64,000 nt of DNA from Hygrocybe punicea (lineage: Eukaryota > Basidiomycota > Agaricomycetes > Agaricales > Hygrophoraceae): assembly GCA_963556145.1 (NCBI GenBank), contig OY744462.1, positions 5,146,001-5,210,000 of the forward strand, in the 5' to 3' direction. The position numbers and the translations under genes were made by a program. Of this stretch, positions 37,588-49,658 are shown one piece after another. How positions within the stretch are numbered: position 1 is the stretch's first letter; each line of letters opens with the position of its first letter. The notes under the pieces are model-generated. The model was given only the letters and a program-made list of their open reading frames with translations. It made no database searches and was not told the origin of the DNA.

Positions 37588-39052
37588 ATGCCAAACTTGC
37601 CTCTATCGCGTACGGTTGCCCAGAAGGTGCTTGCAGTTGAAACCGCCGAAGTGAATATTCCTGTTTGTGTTTCTGTATTGTCGAATCTGATAAACCATCC
37701 TCTATAGGGCGTCGGAGCACTTGTTCGACGGTCCATCGGGTCCATTAGTCTCAGGAATTTATCACCTTTCTTGCTGCTGGACCACTTCCACGTTTCAAAA
37801 GGGGCGGTGAGCATAAATGTGGTCAGCATCATGTGCTGTGGTCTAATCATATGTGGCCCCGAGTCAGGGGTTTCCCGATCATCCTCACCGAGGTCAAGCG
37901 ACGGTCACTTATATGTTAGAAGGGTGGGTCTCCGTATTCGAAGCACCGAGCTTTGAGAGTTAATTCCGGCGATCTCGGTGTAGTGCAAGTAGGCATGAGG
38001 ACTCCGCAGGTCATGAAGGCACCATCGAAACAGGTGGCGTCCAATGGATGTGTGCTGTGAGTACTAGTTTTTGGTTAATGAGGTTCTTTTCCAAAATTTC
38101 AATGCATTAGGGTCGCGGAATCATTCATGCGGAAATGCCAGTACACCTCAACGGGGCACCAGACCCAAGGGGCATCCAGTTGTGGGTTGATCTACCCAAA
38201 CAGGTGTGTCCTCTCGAATAATAATAAATGTTAGGATCCTCACCACCACCTTGAAGTTCAAGATGGTTGTGTGTATGACTGCTCAGTTTAATTGGTACCT
38301 CAGTAACAAAAATTTCTTACTTCTAGGAACCGTCCTACCAGGAACTTGGTCCTAATCAGTTCGTTATCTTTTTACCTCAATGAACGCGAATTTCTCTATT
38401 ACTTCTAGGATACCTACGGCTTTCCCGGAAGGCCCAGACGGCTCGGTTAAAGTCAAAGTCATTAGTGGGACAAGTCATGGGGTAACTTCTCCTGTCAGAC
38501 CCCTCGGCGGATGTTGGTTTTTCCACGTCATCTTCAAGAGCAAGGGAACTATTTTTCAAGATATTCGTCAGTCCTCTTCAAATTGTACTTACAACCAAAT
38601 TCCTGATATGTTTAACAGCTATTGGTTGGACTTCGTTTATCTATAGTATGCTTTTTCGCCGGCCATGTATGTTACGCGTTCTTACTGACAGCGTTGATAG
38701 TTTTGAAAGGTTCTGTTGTCATAGGAACGGAGTCTACTCTCCAAGAAACATTCCATACTGTCGTGCTCTCGAATAACAAGAATGAATCTGGTGTGTCTCT
38801 GTCGGCCGCTGAAGATATTACAGAGTTTGTTCTGGTAGGTTTGATATTCCCCACATTGACTTGCAAGAGCAATGACGTATTCTGGATGCCATTGCATAGA
38901 TTGCGGGAGAGCCACTCGATCAAACCGTATTTCAGTATGGTCCCTTCGTCATGACTACCCGCCAAGAAATCCAACAGACTTTGCTTGATTATCAGACGGG
39001 ACAAAATGGGTTCGAAAAAGCTCATAGCTGGAAGAGCGAGATTGGAAAATAG
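37588..39052 (+). CDS. Pirin family cupin protein
   Basis: Pirins are metal-binding bicupins; bacterial and human members have quercetinase or transcription-cofactor activity. ATG 37588 starts MPNLPLSRTVAQKVLAVETA. After an intron, GVGALVRRSIGSISLRNLSP and FLLLDHFHVSKG follow. The metal site is visible as GFPDHPHRGQATVTYMLEG (two His) and GRGIIHAEMPVHLNGAPDP (His and Glu), with a linking exon ending GGVQWMCA. The second cupin half includes VKVISGTSHGVTSPV and a strand near 38600-38720. The C-terminus reads LDQTVFQYGPFVMTTRQEIQ and ends at 39050-39052. About eight or nine short introns. All four expected ligands are present, so the protein should bind iron or another metal. The head lies 240 bp behind ECI1 on the same strand. 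Confidence 0.9.
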
Positions 39053-39112
39053 TGCCAGTGACCTGTGGTGTAAACTAAGTAAATGTATGTCGTGCTAAAT
39101 ATAGTACAAATT

Positions 39113-40593
39113 TTAATTGTGGGGCACATGTGCTTCCTTCTTTTTTTGCTGCCTCCCGACATGGTCGTTGCCGATGTGTTGTAGCTCATTCCAAATATCA
39201 TCGTCATCGGTGACCGTTGCATCTCCGTCGGTGGCTGGATTTGCTACCGTATTCTGATCCCACACAACAACCGTAGGAATGCTATTCATGAAAATTCTGT
39301 TCAGCACTTCGCCCTTTTTCTCCTGATGTGCACCTTGTGCGGGGGGAGGATAGGTGCTATGAATGCGGGAGAACCTATCAAGAGCTGTGGATACCAAGAT
39401 AGATGGAGCAGGAGCGACCGATGTTACGGTGCCAGATAGACCTGAGTGCATAAAAGAATGTTAAGAGGGAATAAGACGTGATGTTTGTGGCGTGCCTTTG
39501 TATCCATAAACCACCCTGCCAGTTCGCAGGTCAAGCGAGAATAGATTACACCCTCCATCGCTCACAAACACTTCACTACAAGCCAGCTTCGAAAATCTGA
39601 CTAGGCAAACATTGAAAGACGCACTGTTCCTCTAGCCCTCTCTCAACCACCTTTACTCCTCCAATTTTGCCAATACCCTTCCAGTCAGCCATAGGCCGGC
39701 GAGCGGCGCGAGTGTCATAGCGACGCACGTCACCAAGTTGGGTACCTGTGAGAAGGTGATGCTGACTTGCCGAAGATGAAGGCAGTATATATGTGAGAGA
39801 TGTAATCCGAATAGGTTGTCGCAAACCTAGGTAGTCGTTTGGAACCTGCACATCGGAATGATTAAGTAAAGTCACGATAAAGGAGATAGATTCTAACATT
39901 TTTAGCTCGCCATATTTCTCCCGGAAATAGCTCGTTACCTCTCTTCCTCTTTTGCGTAGATGACAATACTGTTTCCTCCAAAAGCGGCGCGAACGCTTTC
40001 TCAGTATCCCATACAGAGAGATCTACTTCATCGCCTCCGTAACAAAATGTTTCTTCATCTGAGGAGATGCGCCAGTCGCACAAACGAGTGGGAAGGGATG
40101 CAAGTTGGGGTGACGGGGTCTCGTCTTGGTTTACAACGGCGGTCATCCTCAAGGCTCCGCTGGAAGTGCACGAGAAAATTCCTCTATAGACGGATTTAAA
40201 TTTCTCTCTTACAATATCAACCAGACAGAAGTGATTTACCTGTCAGATATGTGGAGACCAACATAATTGTGGTCAGGTTGAAACCGCGACTCTTTCCATT
40301 CTTGCAAGACTTCCAAATGGTCACCCTTGAGAGAAAAGGAATAAGCAGAACCATCTGCGTAGGCTGCAGCAACCTTTCCTTGAAAGTACTTTTAATTATT
40401 TTCCACTGATTCACAACTAAAAGTTCGAACCCGACTTAACAGCGAGGGCTTGAACAGCGTTCGGTCTGCCGTTCAAGATGGTCCCAGCATGCATCGTTGT
40501 CAATTCAGCCTGACGTTTATCTGCTATATCGACAGGGAAGTACCGCAAAGATTTTATGTTGCCTAGTTCATCGCCGGTTAGAAAACGAAGCAT
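39113..40593 (-). CDS. NSA1: Ribosome biogenesis WD40 protein Nsa1
   Basis: Nsa1 (human WDR74) is a seven-bladed propeller on early 60S pre-ribosomes, released by the AAA ATPase Rix7. The start at 40593 gives MLRFLTGDELGNIKSLRYF, the characteristic N-terminus. Further blades are VAAAYADGSAYSFSLKGDH, LPTRLCDWRISSDEETFCYG, QHHLLTGTQLGDVRRYDTR and LFSLDLRTGRVVYGYK, followed by GLSGTVTSVAPAPSILVSTA and LDRFSRIHST, which is the most diagnostic segment. A long acidic/basic tail ends KKKEAHVPHN at 39113. The tail converges with that of pirin, 60 bp away. The start is only 42 bp from that of RMD5. Five or six introns. Confidence 0.9.
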
Positions 40594-40635
40594 TTCTTGG
40601 CCGTGACCAACTTCACGCGTCACGTTCTCGCAGTG
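40594..40635. promoter_or_regulatory. Shared divergent promoter NSA1/RMD5
   Basis: Just 42 bp separate the start codons of NSA1 (-) and RMD5 (+). Both starts are well supported by family N-termini, so core promoter elements must overlap coding sequence or untranslated leaders must be extremely short. It contains a TCACGCGTCACG block near 40615-40625. Confidence 0.5.
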
Positions 40636-42090
40636 ATGGAAGGCTCGTTGAAGGAACTGGCCAAGCTTGAGAAACTGTTCTCCAAATCTTCAGGAAAGGG
40701 AAAGTCTACCTCTGTCGACGATTCTCTGAGTTCATTGCTCAGCTCTCTGCAAGAGGCGAAAGTCCACATCGAGGCTCATGGGATTTCTGAAAATACCATC
40801 GTGCAGCTGGCGCAGACGATAGAGGCAAAAAAGAAGGAAGTAGATGACAGACAAAAGGAATCGTACAACTCATTGTCTCGCCTTGGTAAGGCTCTGGACA
40901 AAGTGAGTGATTTAGGAAGACAGTTTTCCGGCATATTTGACATGCATATTACCCAGAAGTTCTCTACCCCTTTGCCAGAATATTCCCCTCTGTTCTCCTC
41001 GCCCGCATCGGCAGCAGCCTTCGAGCGGACAGTTGCTCTTCATTTCCTTCGGACTGGTCAATTCGCCATAGCTGAAACCTTCCTTGACGTTGAAACCTTC
41101 CTTCTACACATCCTTACTATTAGGCTCATGTTCGCTTTTGAAACTAGGAATCTGGAGTAGACATCTCCTCTGAACTCCGTGCACAATTTCTCGAACTCCA
41201 CCGCATACTCACTGCTCTCAAAGGCCAGGACATCGGCCCTGCTTTACAGTGGGTCCACCAAAACTGCGTGATTCTCAAACCATTTTCAAGCCAATGATTG
41301 ATTTCAGATGGGCAAGGAAGAACAGATCGTTTCTGCAAGCTCGCTCGTCACCGCTCGAATTCCATCTTCACCGTTCTCAATATATTCGCCTCCTTCTATC
41401 TTCAGCCCCACCAAATACACTCTCGGCGTTGTCGTACGCAAACGCAACGCTCAGGTCATTTTGGGCTGATTATTCAATAGAAATCAAACGTCTCACAGCA
41501 TGTGTCGCCTATTTGCCTTTGACTCGCCTACGAACATCGCCGTATCATGATCTGGCATCTCCTTCTTTACACCTCGATCTTGAACCCCTCTTTGCCAAGG
41601 AATATTGCACAAGTCTAGGGATGAGCAAACAGGTGCCGTTGAGGGTAGTGGGAGACGTCGGCGGTGGTGGTGCTCTAGCCCGCATAGAAAAAGGAAGGAA
41701 AGTTATGAGGGAGCGAAAAAGTGAATGGAGTCAAACTGATGAGTTGCCAGTCAGTTCCTGTTTTGTTTGTAAGTCTTTCCGTCTGCTGATGGTTCGTGAT
41801 CTCAGATCGAGATCCCATTGCCTCCTGAAAACCGGTACCATTCAATATTTGCTTGTCCAGTTTCGAAGGAACAATCAACTGAACAAAATCCACCGATGAT
41901 GATGAGCTGCGGTCACGTCATTACGAAAGATAGTCTGCAAAAGTTGAGCAAACCAGGCGGGTGAGTGTTGTATTGCCTCTACCGTGATACTAATTCTACT
42001 TATATTTCACTTTTATTCGACAGACGCGTCAAGTGTCCTTATTGTCCTGCAGAATCACAGCTGGGAGCAGCTTTACGGGTATACTTTTGA
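40636..42090 (+). CDS. RMD5: GID/CTLH E3 ligase subunit Rmd5/Gid2
   Basis: Rmd5 is a RING subunit of the GID (CTLH) ubiquitin ligase that in yeast degrades gluconeogenic enzymes. The N-terminus from ATG 40636 is a coiled region ([20 protein letters not shown]). LisH/CTLH helices follow: [44 protein letters not shown] and [17 protein letters not shown]. The C-terminal RING-like domain reads [13 protein letters not shown] sequence near 41845, then [19 protein letters not shown]. After an intron at about 41961-42024 come [20 protein letters not shown] and the stop at 42088-42090. As in the family, the RING is degenerate and lacks part of the cysteine/histidine set. Open frames ending at 41160 and 41899 are unspliced pieces. 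Confidence 0.9.
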
Positions 42091-42417
42091 CACAGTTGTA
42101 TATCATTTACATGACTGGAATGAATAAGCCATTGTGTACTATTTCTTGGGGAAGAAGGAGGAGGGGCGAAAACTCTAACATTGAAGACATGGATATTACA
42201 GCGGTTTTGGAAATCCTTGTCGCGCGTGAAGCTTGAAGCTTTACAGGCTATGTATTCCTGTGATTACATTTGGAAATATTTAATATTTAGTATGTGGTGA
42301 GTTGTGGATGGAGAACACTTGTTTGGTTTTTCAAGGGTTAGAAGTGTTTGACCTTTGAACTTGTATTATATTATATTTTGGAGTATTCAACTATACTGCC
42401 GCGTGTGCTTGTCCTTC
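42091..42417. other. Intergenic region between RMD5 and SFI1
   Basis: A 327-bp AT-rich gap. It probably contains the RMD5 3' end and SFI1 promoter (TATATTATATTTTGG near 42366-42381). Nothing else is recognised. Confidence 0.4.
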
Positions 42418-45400
42418 ATGTCTAACTTTTGGCCGACTCGCACCTCGCCGCCCTCCAGACCATTACAATTTACTCCTGCCGATATCTCACGTTCCTCAGT
42501 CGTATCAGCGCCCGAGCTTACGGGATTAACTCCTGAGGATGTGAGGATTATAGACGCGGTCATTCAACGTGCCGCACCGTCAGCGACCACATTTTTGGCC
42601 GTATTCAAGGCCTATAATGACATTCTACTGGAATACGGATTGGATTCTCATGAAGTCACTTATTACGGAAAGCTACTGAAGTTGGGCACACTGAAGGCAA
42701 AGACTTGGGGAGAAAAATGGCGCATGGCTAAAATTCAACTCGGATATATGGATGACTACGAAAGCTCAGCCGTCCTTCCAACAGCGGACCATCCTCCCAA
42801 TACAACAACCTTGCCATCGCAGCCCCTCTCATCATTGATCAGTTCTACAAACTCTCTTGGTCTTTATATTGGGACCTCGGGCTACCCCCCACGCGCCGCC
42901 GGTTCTCAGTCTCATGCAATGCCACCGATCGTGGACCGCAATAATATAACTACTTGGGCCTCTGAGACTTCGGAGGATCAGATACCATCGTCTACACTCC
43001 CTTCATATCGCGCCGCTGTTAGCGACACGCCGTCCGATCTGTTACCTCTCGCTCGGTCCAACAAGAGGGATCGTCCGCTGGCCTCGCCCCGCCTCACACT
43101 GTCAGTTGCCCGCCAAGCTATTGCACACGCCAGGGAACGTAAGGGAAGCGTTGTAAACGAAGAAGATGCATGGCACAAAATCAAAATGTCGCGGGATGAG
43201 AAGGAAGCAGATCTTTTTCGTGAAGATAAACTTGTTGAGCGTTGTTGGGAAGTCTGGAGACAAATTTTTCATTGGATTCATGTATGCAACCTTCTTTTCT
43301 CAATTCTCGCCCAAATCATAGTTCTATCAGATCACGAACGAACAAATTGGCCAGGCACGAGATACTCATCTCGTCCGTCTGAGCATACATCGCTGGCGCA
43401 ATTTTACAGCCTCGCGTATGCAGACCTATCAGCGAGTCGCTAGTCTTGCCAATAGTCGCTGCTTAAAGGCAGCCTTTGATCACTGGGCTCATGAACTGAA
43501 GGCAAAAAGGCAAGCTGAGTGGCAGAACGGAATGCGGGTGAAGATGAAAATTATTCGAGAGAAGAGAGAGGGAAAGTTGAGGAAGGATGCTTGGGCGAAG
43601 TGGCGACAATCTTACCGATCACACCTATCTGGTCAACATTATGCTGAGCGCTTGATGGTCCGGTCCTACCGGCGATGGAAAGAAACCTTGTCCGAAATAG
43701 ATTGCATGGAAGCTGCTGCAGATGAATGCTCATATGCCATTGATGGGAGAACTGTTGAGAGGTGTTGGAATTATTGGAGGAAGGCAATGGAGATAACGAT
43801 AGCGGAAAGGACGGCTTCGCAAAGAGTCAGTTTGAGAGTGATGGGAGAGGTTATGAATTTTTGGAGGAAACATCTGTGAGTAAATTGTTTTTGTCTGCGA
43901 CAGACTGCTAACTCTAGTGGGACACAGACGTGACAATCGTACATCAGATACTTATTACGATTTAATCTTGAAGAAGGGTGTCATGAGGTCATGGAAGACG
44001 GCCCGAGATCGGATACGAGTATGTTGCGTGGTATACATGTCAGGAAAACGAAATGCGCTGACCGTTTGTCACAGAGTATGAACAATCGAGCGCTCAAACA
44101 TCTTGCCCGTCAGGATATTGTATTGATGGGCGCTATCACCAGGGTATGGAAGGCCCGCGAACGCGGAAGATTGCTGGAGAGAGTCAAAATGGTCCGGCTG
44201 GTCAAAGATGCCTGGATAACGTGGACCCAGCGTATACAAGGGCAGAAGCGACTTGAAGGTTAGTTGTCCTCCCGTGCTACGTCGTGTCCAACGAGATTAA
44301 TCTGGGGTTGATCAGATCTTGCGCTTGCCTTCTCGTTGCGTTCAAATTCTTACATTACATCGTCCGTTCTCCAGATTTGGCACCAAGTTTATGCGACCCA
44401 TCGTAATGCAAACTCCTACGCTGTCGAATATTACTTCGCGCGACTCCGGTTCAAACTGCTGCTCATTTGGCGGATTCAACTCCGGTCGCAAATTCAGCTG
44501 GCTAAAAGGGCTAGCATAGCCAGAAGGTTCTTCACCATCAGACGAACCTGGAGAATGTTTACGGCGAAGTTCGACAACCGTAGACGGCAGATGAAGCTCC
44601 AAGAATTTGAAAGATGGAGACTTCAGAAATTCTTACAAGGTGAATTCAGCAATTCCTCTCCCGGTAGGTCATACTGATTTTGCTACAGTTTGGCTGCAAC
44701 GGAGTCGACAGAAAACTCAACGCAAGCTGGCGGAGCAGAGAGTCTATTGTCTGGTAGACGCAGTTCGTACTTCCCGTCCTGACGGTTCTCTCGTTGCTAA
44801 CGACAATGTTTAGCGTATCTTAAAATTTTCGTTAGCTCAGTGGACAAACCGTGTGATTGAGGTCAAACTTCGCGAGCTAGAGGTAGCTCAAAGAAATCAA
44901 CGTCTTGTTCTTGTGTATGAACCCCAACAATGCCTCGCGATGTTCGTTAAAGCAACGATTTTTAGGTTCGCCTTCAACAAGTGGAAGGCTGTCTGTGTAC
45001 GGCACGTCGAAGAGATCAGTCTTATGGAAAGTTACCAATTTGTCAAGCGGGAAGGTATGTCATCTTCGTGTATGAGTTCATTTCCCTCAATCTGGTGTTC
45101 ACAGAGAACATCAGCCGCATATTTCATCACTGGATTTCTGCTGCTCGTGCTTTACGTCACAGACGTGTGACATTACAGCAGAAAGAAGATGAGATCAAGC
45201 ATGAACGCCTTGCAGTTGCATGGGACAGGTGGAGGGACCATTTCAACAATGAAAGGCTTCGTCCATTCGTGGGTGTGAAATTCCTCTGGGGAAAGCAGCT
45301 TTTTCAAAAAAAAAATGTTTTTTTTAGGAACGTGATGTTATTACGCAAGGTCAGAACAATCTATTGTTCCGCACCTTCGGGATATGGCATTCCAAAACAA

Positions 45401-46205
45401 GGGTTCGTCTCTCGATTTTCAACTTCTTGCATCTCATCATTTCTTTGGAGCAGTCTCTTCCCGCCATTCGATTCCGCGCTTCTCATCTCAAAGTAAAGTT
45501 CTGGCGACTCTGGAGGGGGGCCATGCCTCGAGCTCTTCAAGCAAAGGAAGCACGTGAAATGTATCGACGGTCAATGTTATGTGTGTATCCATCCCTCATC
45601 AGGCAACTAGGGCTAACTCTACCATATCATAGCCAAAGCCTTGGATAAGTGGCTGCAAACATACAAAACAAAGATTGCTCTCAAAGCGGTCGCGTGAGTT
45701 ATCATGCAACTCTCGCAATCTCCAACTGAAACGTTTGTGTTATTACAGTCGAGCTAGATATCTCCGTCTTCCCACCGCAGCTCCTCGGGCGATCATTGCA
45801 CCACGACCAATATCTGCTCTGCCGACGACGGCTAAAACCGCATTTCCCCGAATAGCCGACAAATCAAAGGACAACGCGTTGAATGTAGAAGCTGGGTCAG
45901 GCCGATCTCCACCACCACCGTCACCTCCGCGAAGATCATTCCTACCGAGGACGACTACCTTTGGAACAAGGCCACGTTCCGAGACGGGGTTATCCTCATC
46001 GAATGGCCAGGTTGGTGAACCTATTCCTACGCGTTTCACTGGGCTGTCAAGGCCCAGGCGGGAACCAAGTCCAATGAGAGTCTCTCGACCGCGCAGTTTT
46101 GCGGGTAGCGAAGGAGGGAAGAACAAGTTGTGGTCAGAGCTCAAAGAAGTTCAGAGAAAACCTCGTCCTCTGATGAACCATTCAAGATCACGAGAACCTC
46201 CATGA
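42418..46205 (+). CDS. SFI1: Sfi1-like centrin-binding spindle pole protein
   Basis: Sfi1 forms a long helix lined with centrin in the half-bridge and is needed to duplicate the spindle pole body. ATG 42418 begins MSNFWPTRTSPPSRPLQF and a folded N-terminal segment (DVRIIDAVIQRAAPSATTFL). From about 43220 to 45700 there are regularly spaced repeats with the Sfi1 signature of Trp near hydrophobic and basic residues: LVERCWEVWRQIFHWI, AAFDHWAHELKAKRQ, DAWAKWRQSYRSHL, RSYRRWKETL, VERCWNYWRKAM, FRFAFNKWKAV, AWDRWRDHF and KFWRLWRGAM. They are broken by about ten short introns. The C-terminus is Ser/Pro/Arg-rich (45770-46205), suiting phosphorylation, and ends RSREPP. Repeat number was not counted exactly because of uncertain introns. 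Confidence 0.87.
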
Positions 46206-46462
46206 GAAGCTTTGTTGTTCCAGGCATTTATTCTTATGATATATTTATTGAAAAATTTTCTTATAACATATGCACCGCGCCATGTCTCGTCATGCACTGC
46301 TTCGTCAAGATGCTCACTTGGACATTATGCCAGCGTGGCGTTTGGGGACGACTTTGGCACTACTTGCCATATGTCGGGAACGGATCACAGCTGCCAGAAA
46401 GCTACCGGTATTGTCAAGTCGGAACGTGAGATTGCTACGTACCGTGGCTGGTCCAGTCAAGT

Positions 46463-46736
46463 TCAGGAGTTCCTATAATATTGCCATCCTACCCAATTTG
46501 CGATGACAAATTGGGCGCCCAAAGGTATCATGAATAATACAAAGTACTTGTAGTGTGTGTCGTTTTTCACAGCGTCCAGAACCTGGATTGAGACGATGAA
46601 CATTGACGGCAGAATTCGAGGAAGTTTGTTGGCGCACATAGTTTCCTGTCAGAGGCAAAAATGCACTGAAGAGTACAGCGTGGCTTGCAAATACAAAAAA
46701 GAGTAGGGACAGGAACACGACAAGGTAACCAGTCAT
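46463..46736 (-). CDS. PIG-Y-like small membrane protein
   Basis: A two-exon gene of about 72 codons, easily missed. Exon 1 starts at 46736 with MTGYLVVFLSLLFFVFASHA, a membrane segment, and ends in FLPLTGNY. A 55-bp intron (46583-46637) is removed. Exon 2 reads VLDAVKNDTHYKYFVLFMIP and then a second hydrophobic segment before ANWVGWQYYRNS and the stop at 46463-46465. Two membrane helices joined by a loop with an LDA...D-HYKY pattern match the PIG-Y subunit of the ER enzyme that starts GPI-anchor synthesis (GPI-GlcNAc transferase), as I recall the fungal/plant forms. The family is short and loosely conserved, so the name is tentative. The match across the splice junction makes the gene itself convincing. 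It converges with SFI1. Confidence 0.72.
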
Positions 46737-46913
46737 TGGTGGAGGAAAAACCCTTGATGTGTGAAATTTATTTCCGTTTTCGCTTCAATGTTCTATATTA
46801 GAACTCGAAGGCGGCAGTTTATGCCCAACGACAACATCCAACTTCAAATTTCTCTGGAGACAAGCCCGTTTATCGCTTTTTGTCCGCGCATACTATCAAA
46901 GTTCTTCCAACAA

Positions 46914-47539
46914 TGAGCACTTCCGACTCGCAGTTGCAGCTACCGGACGAACAGACTGGGTCTGTGTCTTTGCATAAAAGGGTCAAAAGCGAATTTATAC
47001 AGTTCCTTTTCACTACACAGAAGCATTGTCGGGTCAGGCTCAGTATCCCCTTCTCTTCCAGAAATACCCGAAACGGATTTAGGGCTATCGTTGGAAGTCC
47101 AGTTGTCGCTTAATTCCATTTTGCCTCCTTTGGACCCCGAGTAAGTCTGTTCCCACTTCTTCTAATGTCAGCCAGATCACGATGAATCAAGATAATTTGC
47201 AGAGTCGTAAAGGTTCACAAACGGGCCAGCAATGTTATGAAATTGGCCCAGGAGAATGAGAAGTTGAGAGCAGAGCTCAAAGGCATGACCGACCGACTGG
47301 AGGCCGTGGAGCGAAAACGCCAAGAGATGGCGAGGAAACAGCAAGAGGAAAAGAGAATCGAGGAAGAAATATTAAGGGCTCAGGCGGATGCGTCGAAGGC
47401 TGCTGGGGAGGAGGCACTGAAGACTGAGGAAGATGCCACGAGGGTCGAGGAACACGTATTAAGTGTTGAAGAGGATGAACCGAACGCTGGACAGGATGCA
47501 TCCGATTCAAGAGTTGAGAAAGACGATGCATCGTCGTGA
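46914..47539 (+). CDS. Coiled-coil protein of unknown function
   Basis: Three exons can be joined. MSTSDSQLQLPDEQTGSVSL starts at 46914. A second exon in another frame reads GSGSVSPSLPEIPETDLGLS and ends LNSILPPLDPE. A GTAAGT donor at 47141 and acceptor near 47203 then lead to VVKVHKRASNVMKLAQENEK. The last exon is a continuous, highly charged coiled coil (about 47230-47440) followed by an acidic tail ending EKDDASS. No named family is recognised. It could be a small scaffold or tether. It is accepted as a gene because the frame shift between exons is resolved by standard splice sites. The border of the first intron (about 47003-47030) is not certain. Confidence 0.6.
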
Positions 47540-47844
47540 TCCATGATGTACTTGCGTATTGCGAACTGTGCGTCTTCTCAAGCCGTCCGTTCCTTCACGT
47601 TTCTCTGCATGATTCGGATGTCATCAAATCGCATTTCTACTTGTTTTCACTCGCACCTATACTTATGAAATTACTTTCATGATGAGGTATATTTTCTTGC
47701 AAACTTGAGTTTTTCCGGACTGCAGCACACCGCTTATCGACATAACCTCGTGTCATTCAACTTTTCAGTTGCCAGGTGCCTAAACTGCCCGGGCCATATC
47801 AGTGATATTCGCTTTCACCTGGTCATCCCTTGGCCCGTCGCCGT
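47540..47844. other. Intergenic region before the oxidoreductase
   Basis: A 305-bp stretch holding the 3' end of the coiled-coil gene and the promoter of the next. It has T-rich runs (47640-47715) but no recognised element. Confidence 0.4.
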
Positions 47845-49541
47845 ATGGACAAGTACAGTCATTCTCCCAATCTGACCCTTCGGGTTGTATGATGTCGCCC
47901 CTGAAAGTGATATTATAGAACCATTGCTTCGGCTGCCTCAGAGAGATTCAATGTGATCCTCATTGGTGCAGGAAACGTCGTATTTGGTATGTGTACCAAA
48001 TCAACTTAGCCTGTAATTACTCAATTAGCGCAGGATCTGCTGAAGGTCCTTGGAATCACTCCCTCCGTCTCGAGCGGCAAGTCTCATTACCCGTGCTGAC
48101 AGCACTTGCCAACTAGCTGCTGAATCATTCTTAGAAAGCTTGGCTTCCGCCTCAAAGTTGTAGCTGTTATTGATCCCGCAGTCGATCGTGCAACCACAAA
48201 TTTGCAAAAGAAATGTAGCTCGGTCACCGCAAGCACGTACCAAGACACTCGTGTCTTTGCAGCTCTTGAAGACTTTGTCAAATGCATGTCTCCAAAGGAC
48301 AGTCCGCATGCTATAATTATTGGCAGCCCTCCCATGTTCCGAGGGAGCACAAAACCAGGAAAGGACATTGAGATGAGGATTCTCAAAATTTTCCCCGGAG
48401 TCGCCATTTTTATCGAGAAACCCATCGCGACAGGCCCGATGACGGAAATGCAGGAAGCCTTCAAGGTTGCAAAGTCTATTGCCGATTCTAAAGTTGTTTG
48501 CTCCGTAGGGTTAGTATTTTGCATTTGATTGTGGTACCAGCAAAACCAGCTTCTAGATATATGCTGCGATACCTTAAAGCAGTCCAAGCTATGAAGAAAA
48601 TCCTCCAAGATAACAATCTTACCGTCATGGCAACCATCGCTCGTTATGCTTGCGCGTACGAGTCAATTGTCAAGCCAGATTGGTGGGATAAGTCTAAGAG
48701 GTACTATTTGACTCTAAATCTACATTCCCCCCTTCATTCATCGCCCAAACATTTCAGCGCAGGTCCAGTTATCGAACAAGGAACTCATTTTTGTGATCTC
48801 TCGCGTTACTTTGGCGGGGAGGTCGACCTTTCCACCGTCAGTGCCCATTCTCTCGAGTGGGACGAGAACCCAGGTCATCTGAGCAAGATTTCGATTGACG
48901 AGGGTAAGATAGCACCCGTGAACAGGATTCCGCGCGTCACTGCTGCTACATGGTATGTCAAAACTGGTGACGCTTCAGTAGCTAATTGGCGAGTATTTAA
49001 TGCCATGAACCACTTAGGAAATACCACAGTGGCGCTGTCGGCAGTTTTACGCACCTCGTTGCCTTGCAGGGCACAAACTACAGCTGCGAATTCGAAGTTT
49101 ACGCTGACGGATATTGTTTGAAGTCTGTCACACCTAATCACTTCTTTCTTCGTCTTGACAAGCGGATGATAGACTCGTAAACCCATATATCCAACCTGTG
49201 TTATGCATCCGAAAACCAGGAGACGACAAGGAGCACGTCATCGACTTTTCCGACGATGATCCCTTCTTCTCAGAGGTAGAATTCATCCCTCTTTTTGATG
49301 GTTTAACGTGAGGCGTTTTCAGATCTCAGTGTTCATTGATATTATCGAACAAGGCTCTGACCCCGCTCAGATCCTTAGCACATACGAAGGTAGGCCATCC
49401 ACCCTCGGAGTCGGGTTTTCAAACAGCCCTTGATCAATGACGTCAGATGCATGCCGAACATACAAAATGACTTGGGCAATTCGTGAAGCTAGCGAGCGAG
49501 GAATTGCCGTTCGTTCTCAAAAATATGCAACGATTTCCTGA
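47845..49541 (+). CDS. Gfo/Idh/MocA-family NAD(P)-dependent oxidoreductase
   Basis: These enzymes oxidise or reduce sugars and related diols. A tiny first exon (ATG GAC AA, 47845-47852) is joined by a phase-2 splice to TIASAASERFNVILIGAGNV, giving the nucleotide-binding Rossmann motif, then SAEGPWNHSLRLE. The second strand is LKVVAVIDPAVDRATTNL-like at 48140-48200. The EKP motif of the family is in VAIFIEKPIATGP. Next come YMLRYLKAVQAMKKILQDNN and EQGTHFCDLSRYFGGEVDLS, where the His/Asp pair is probably catalytic. The end is KMTWAIREASERGIAV, stop 49539-49541. It resembles the fungal proteins related to yeast YMR315W and dihydrodiol dehydrogenases; substrate unknown. Around eight introns. Confidence 0.87.
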
Positions 49542-49658
49542 ATAAATTGACATTGGCACTGAAAAGACAGCGGGTAGATACAGTTGGGTGGTGGTCTCGA
49601 GAAATCGGACTCTAGTTTGACAGTTCGTATTGCTTTGTGAGCTCGAGGTCCTTGTCCG

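Noticed and set aside
46212..46506. Plus-strand open frames opposite the PIG-Y-like gene
   Set aside because: They are shadows of the minus-strand two-exon gene and show no family or hydrophobic pattern of their own.
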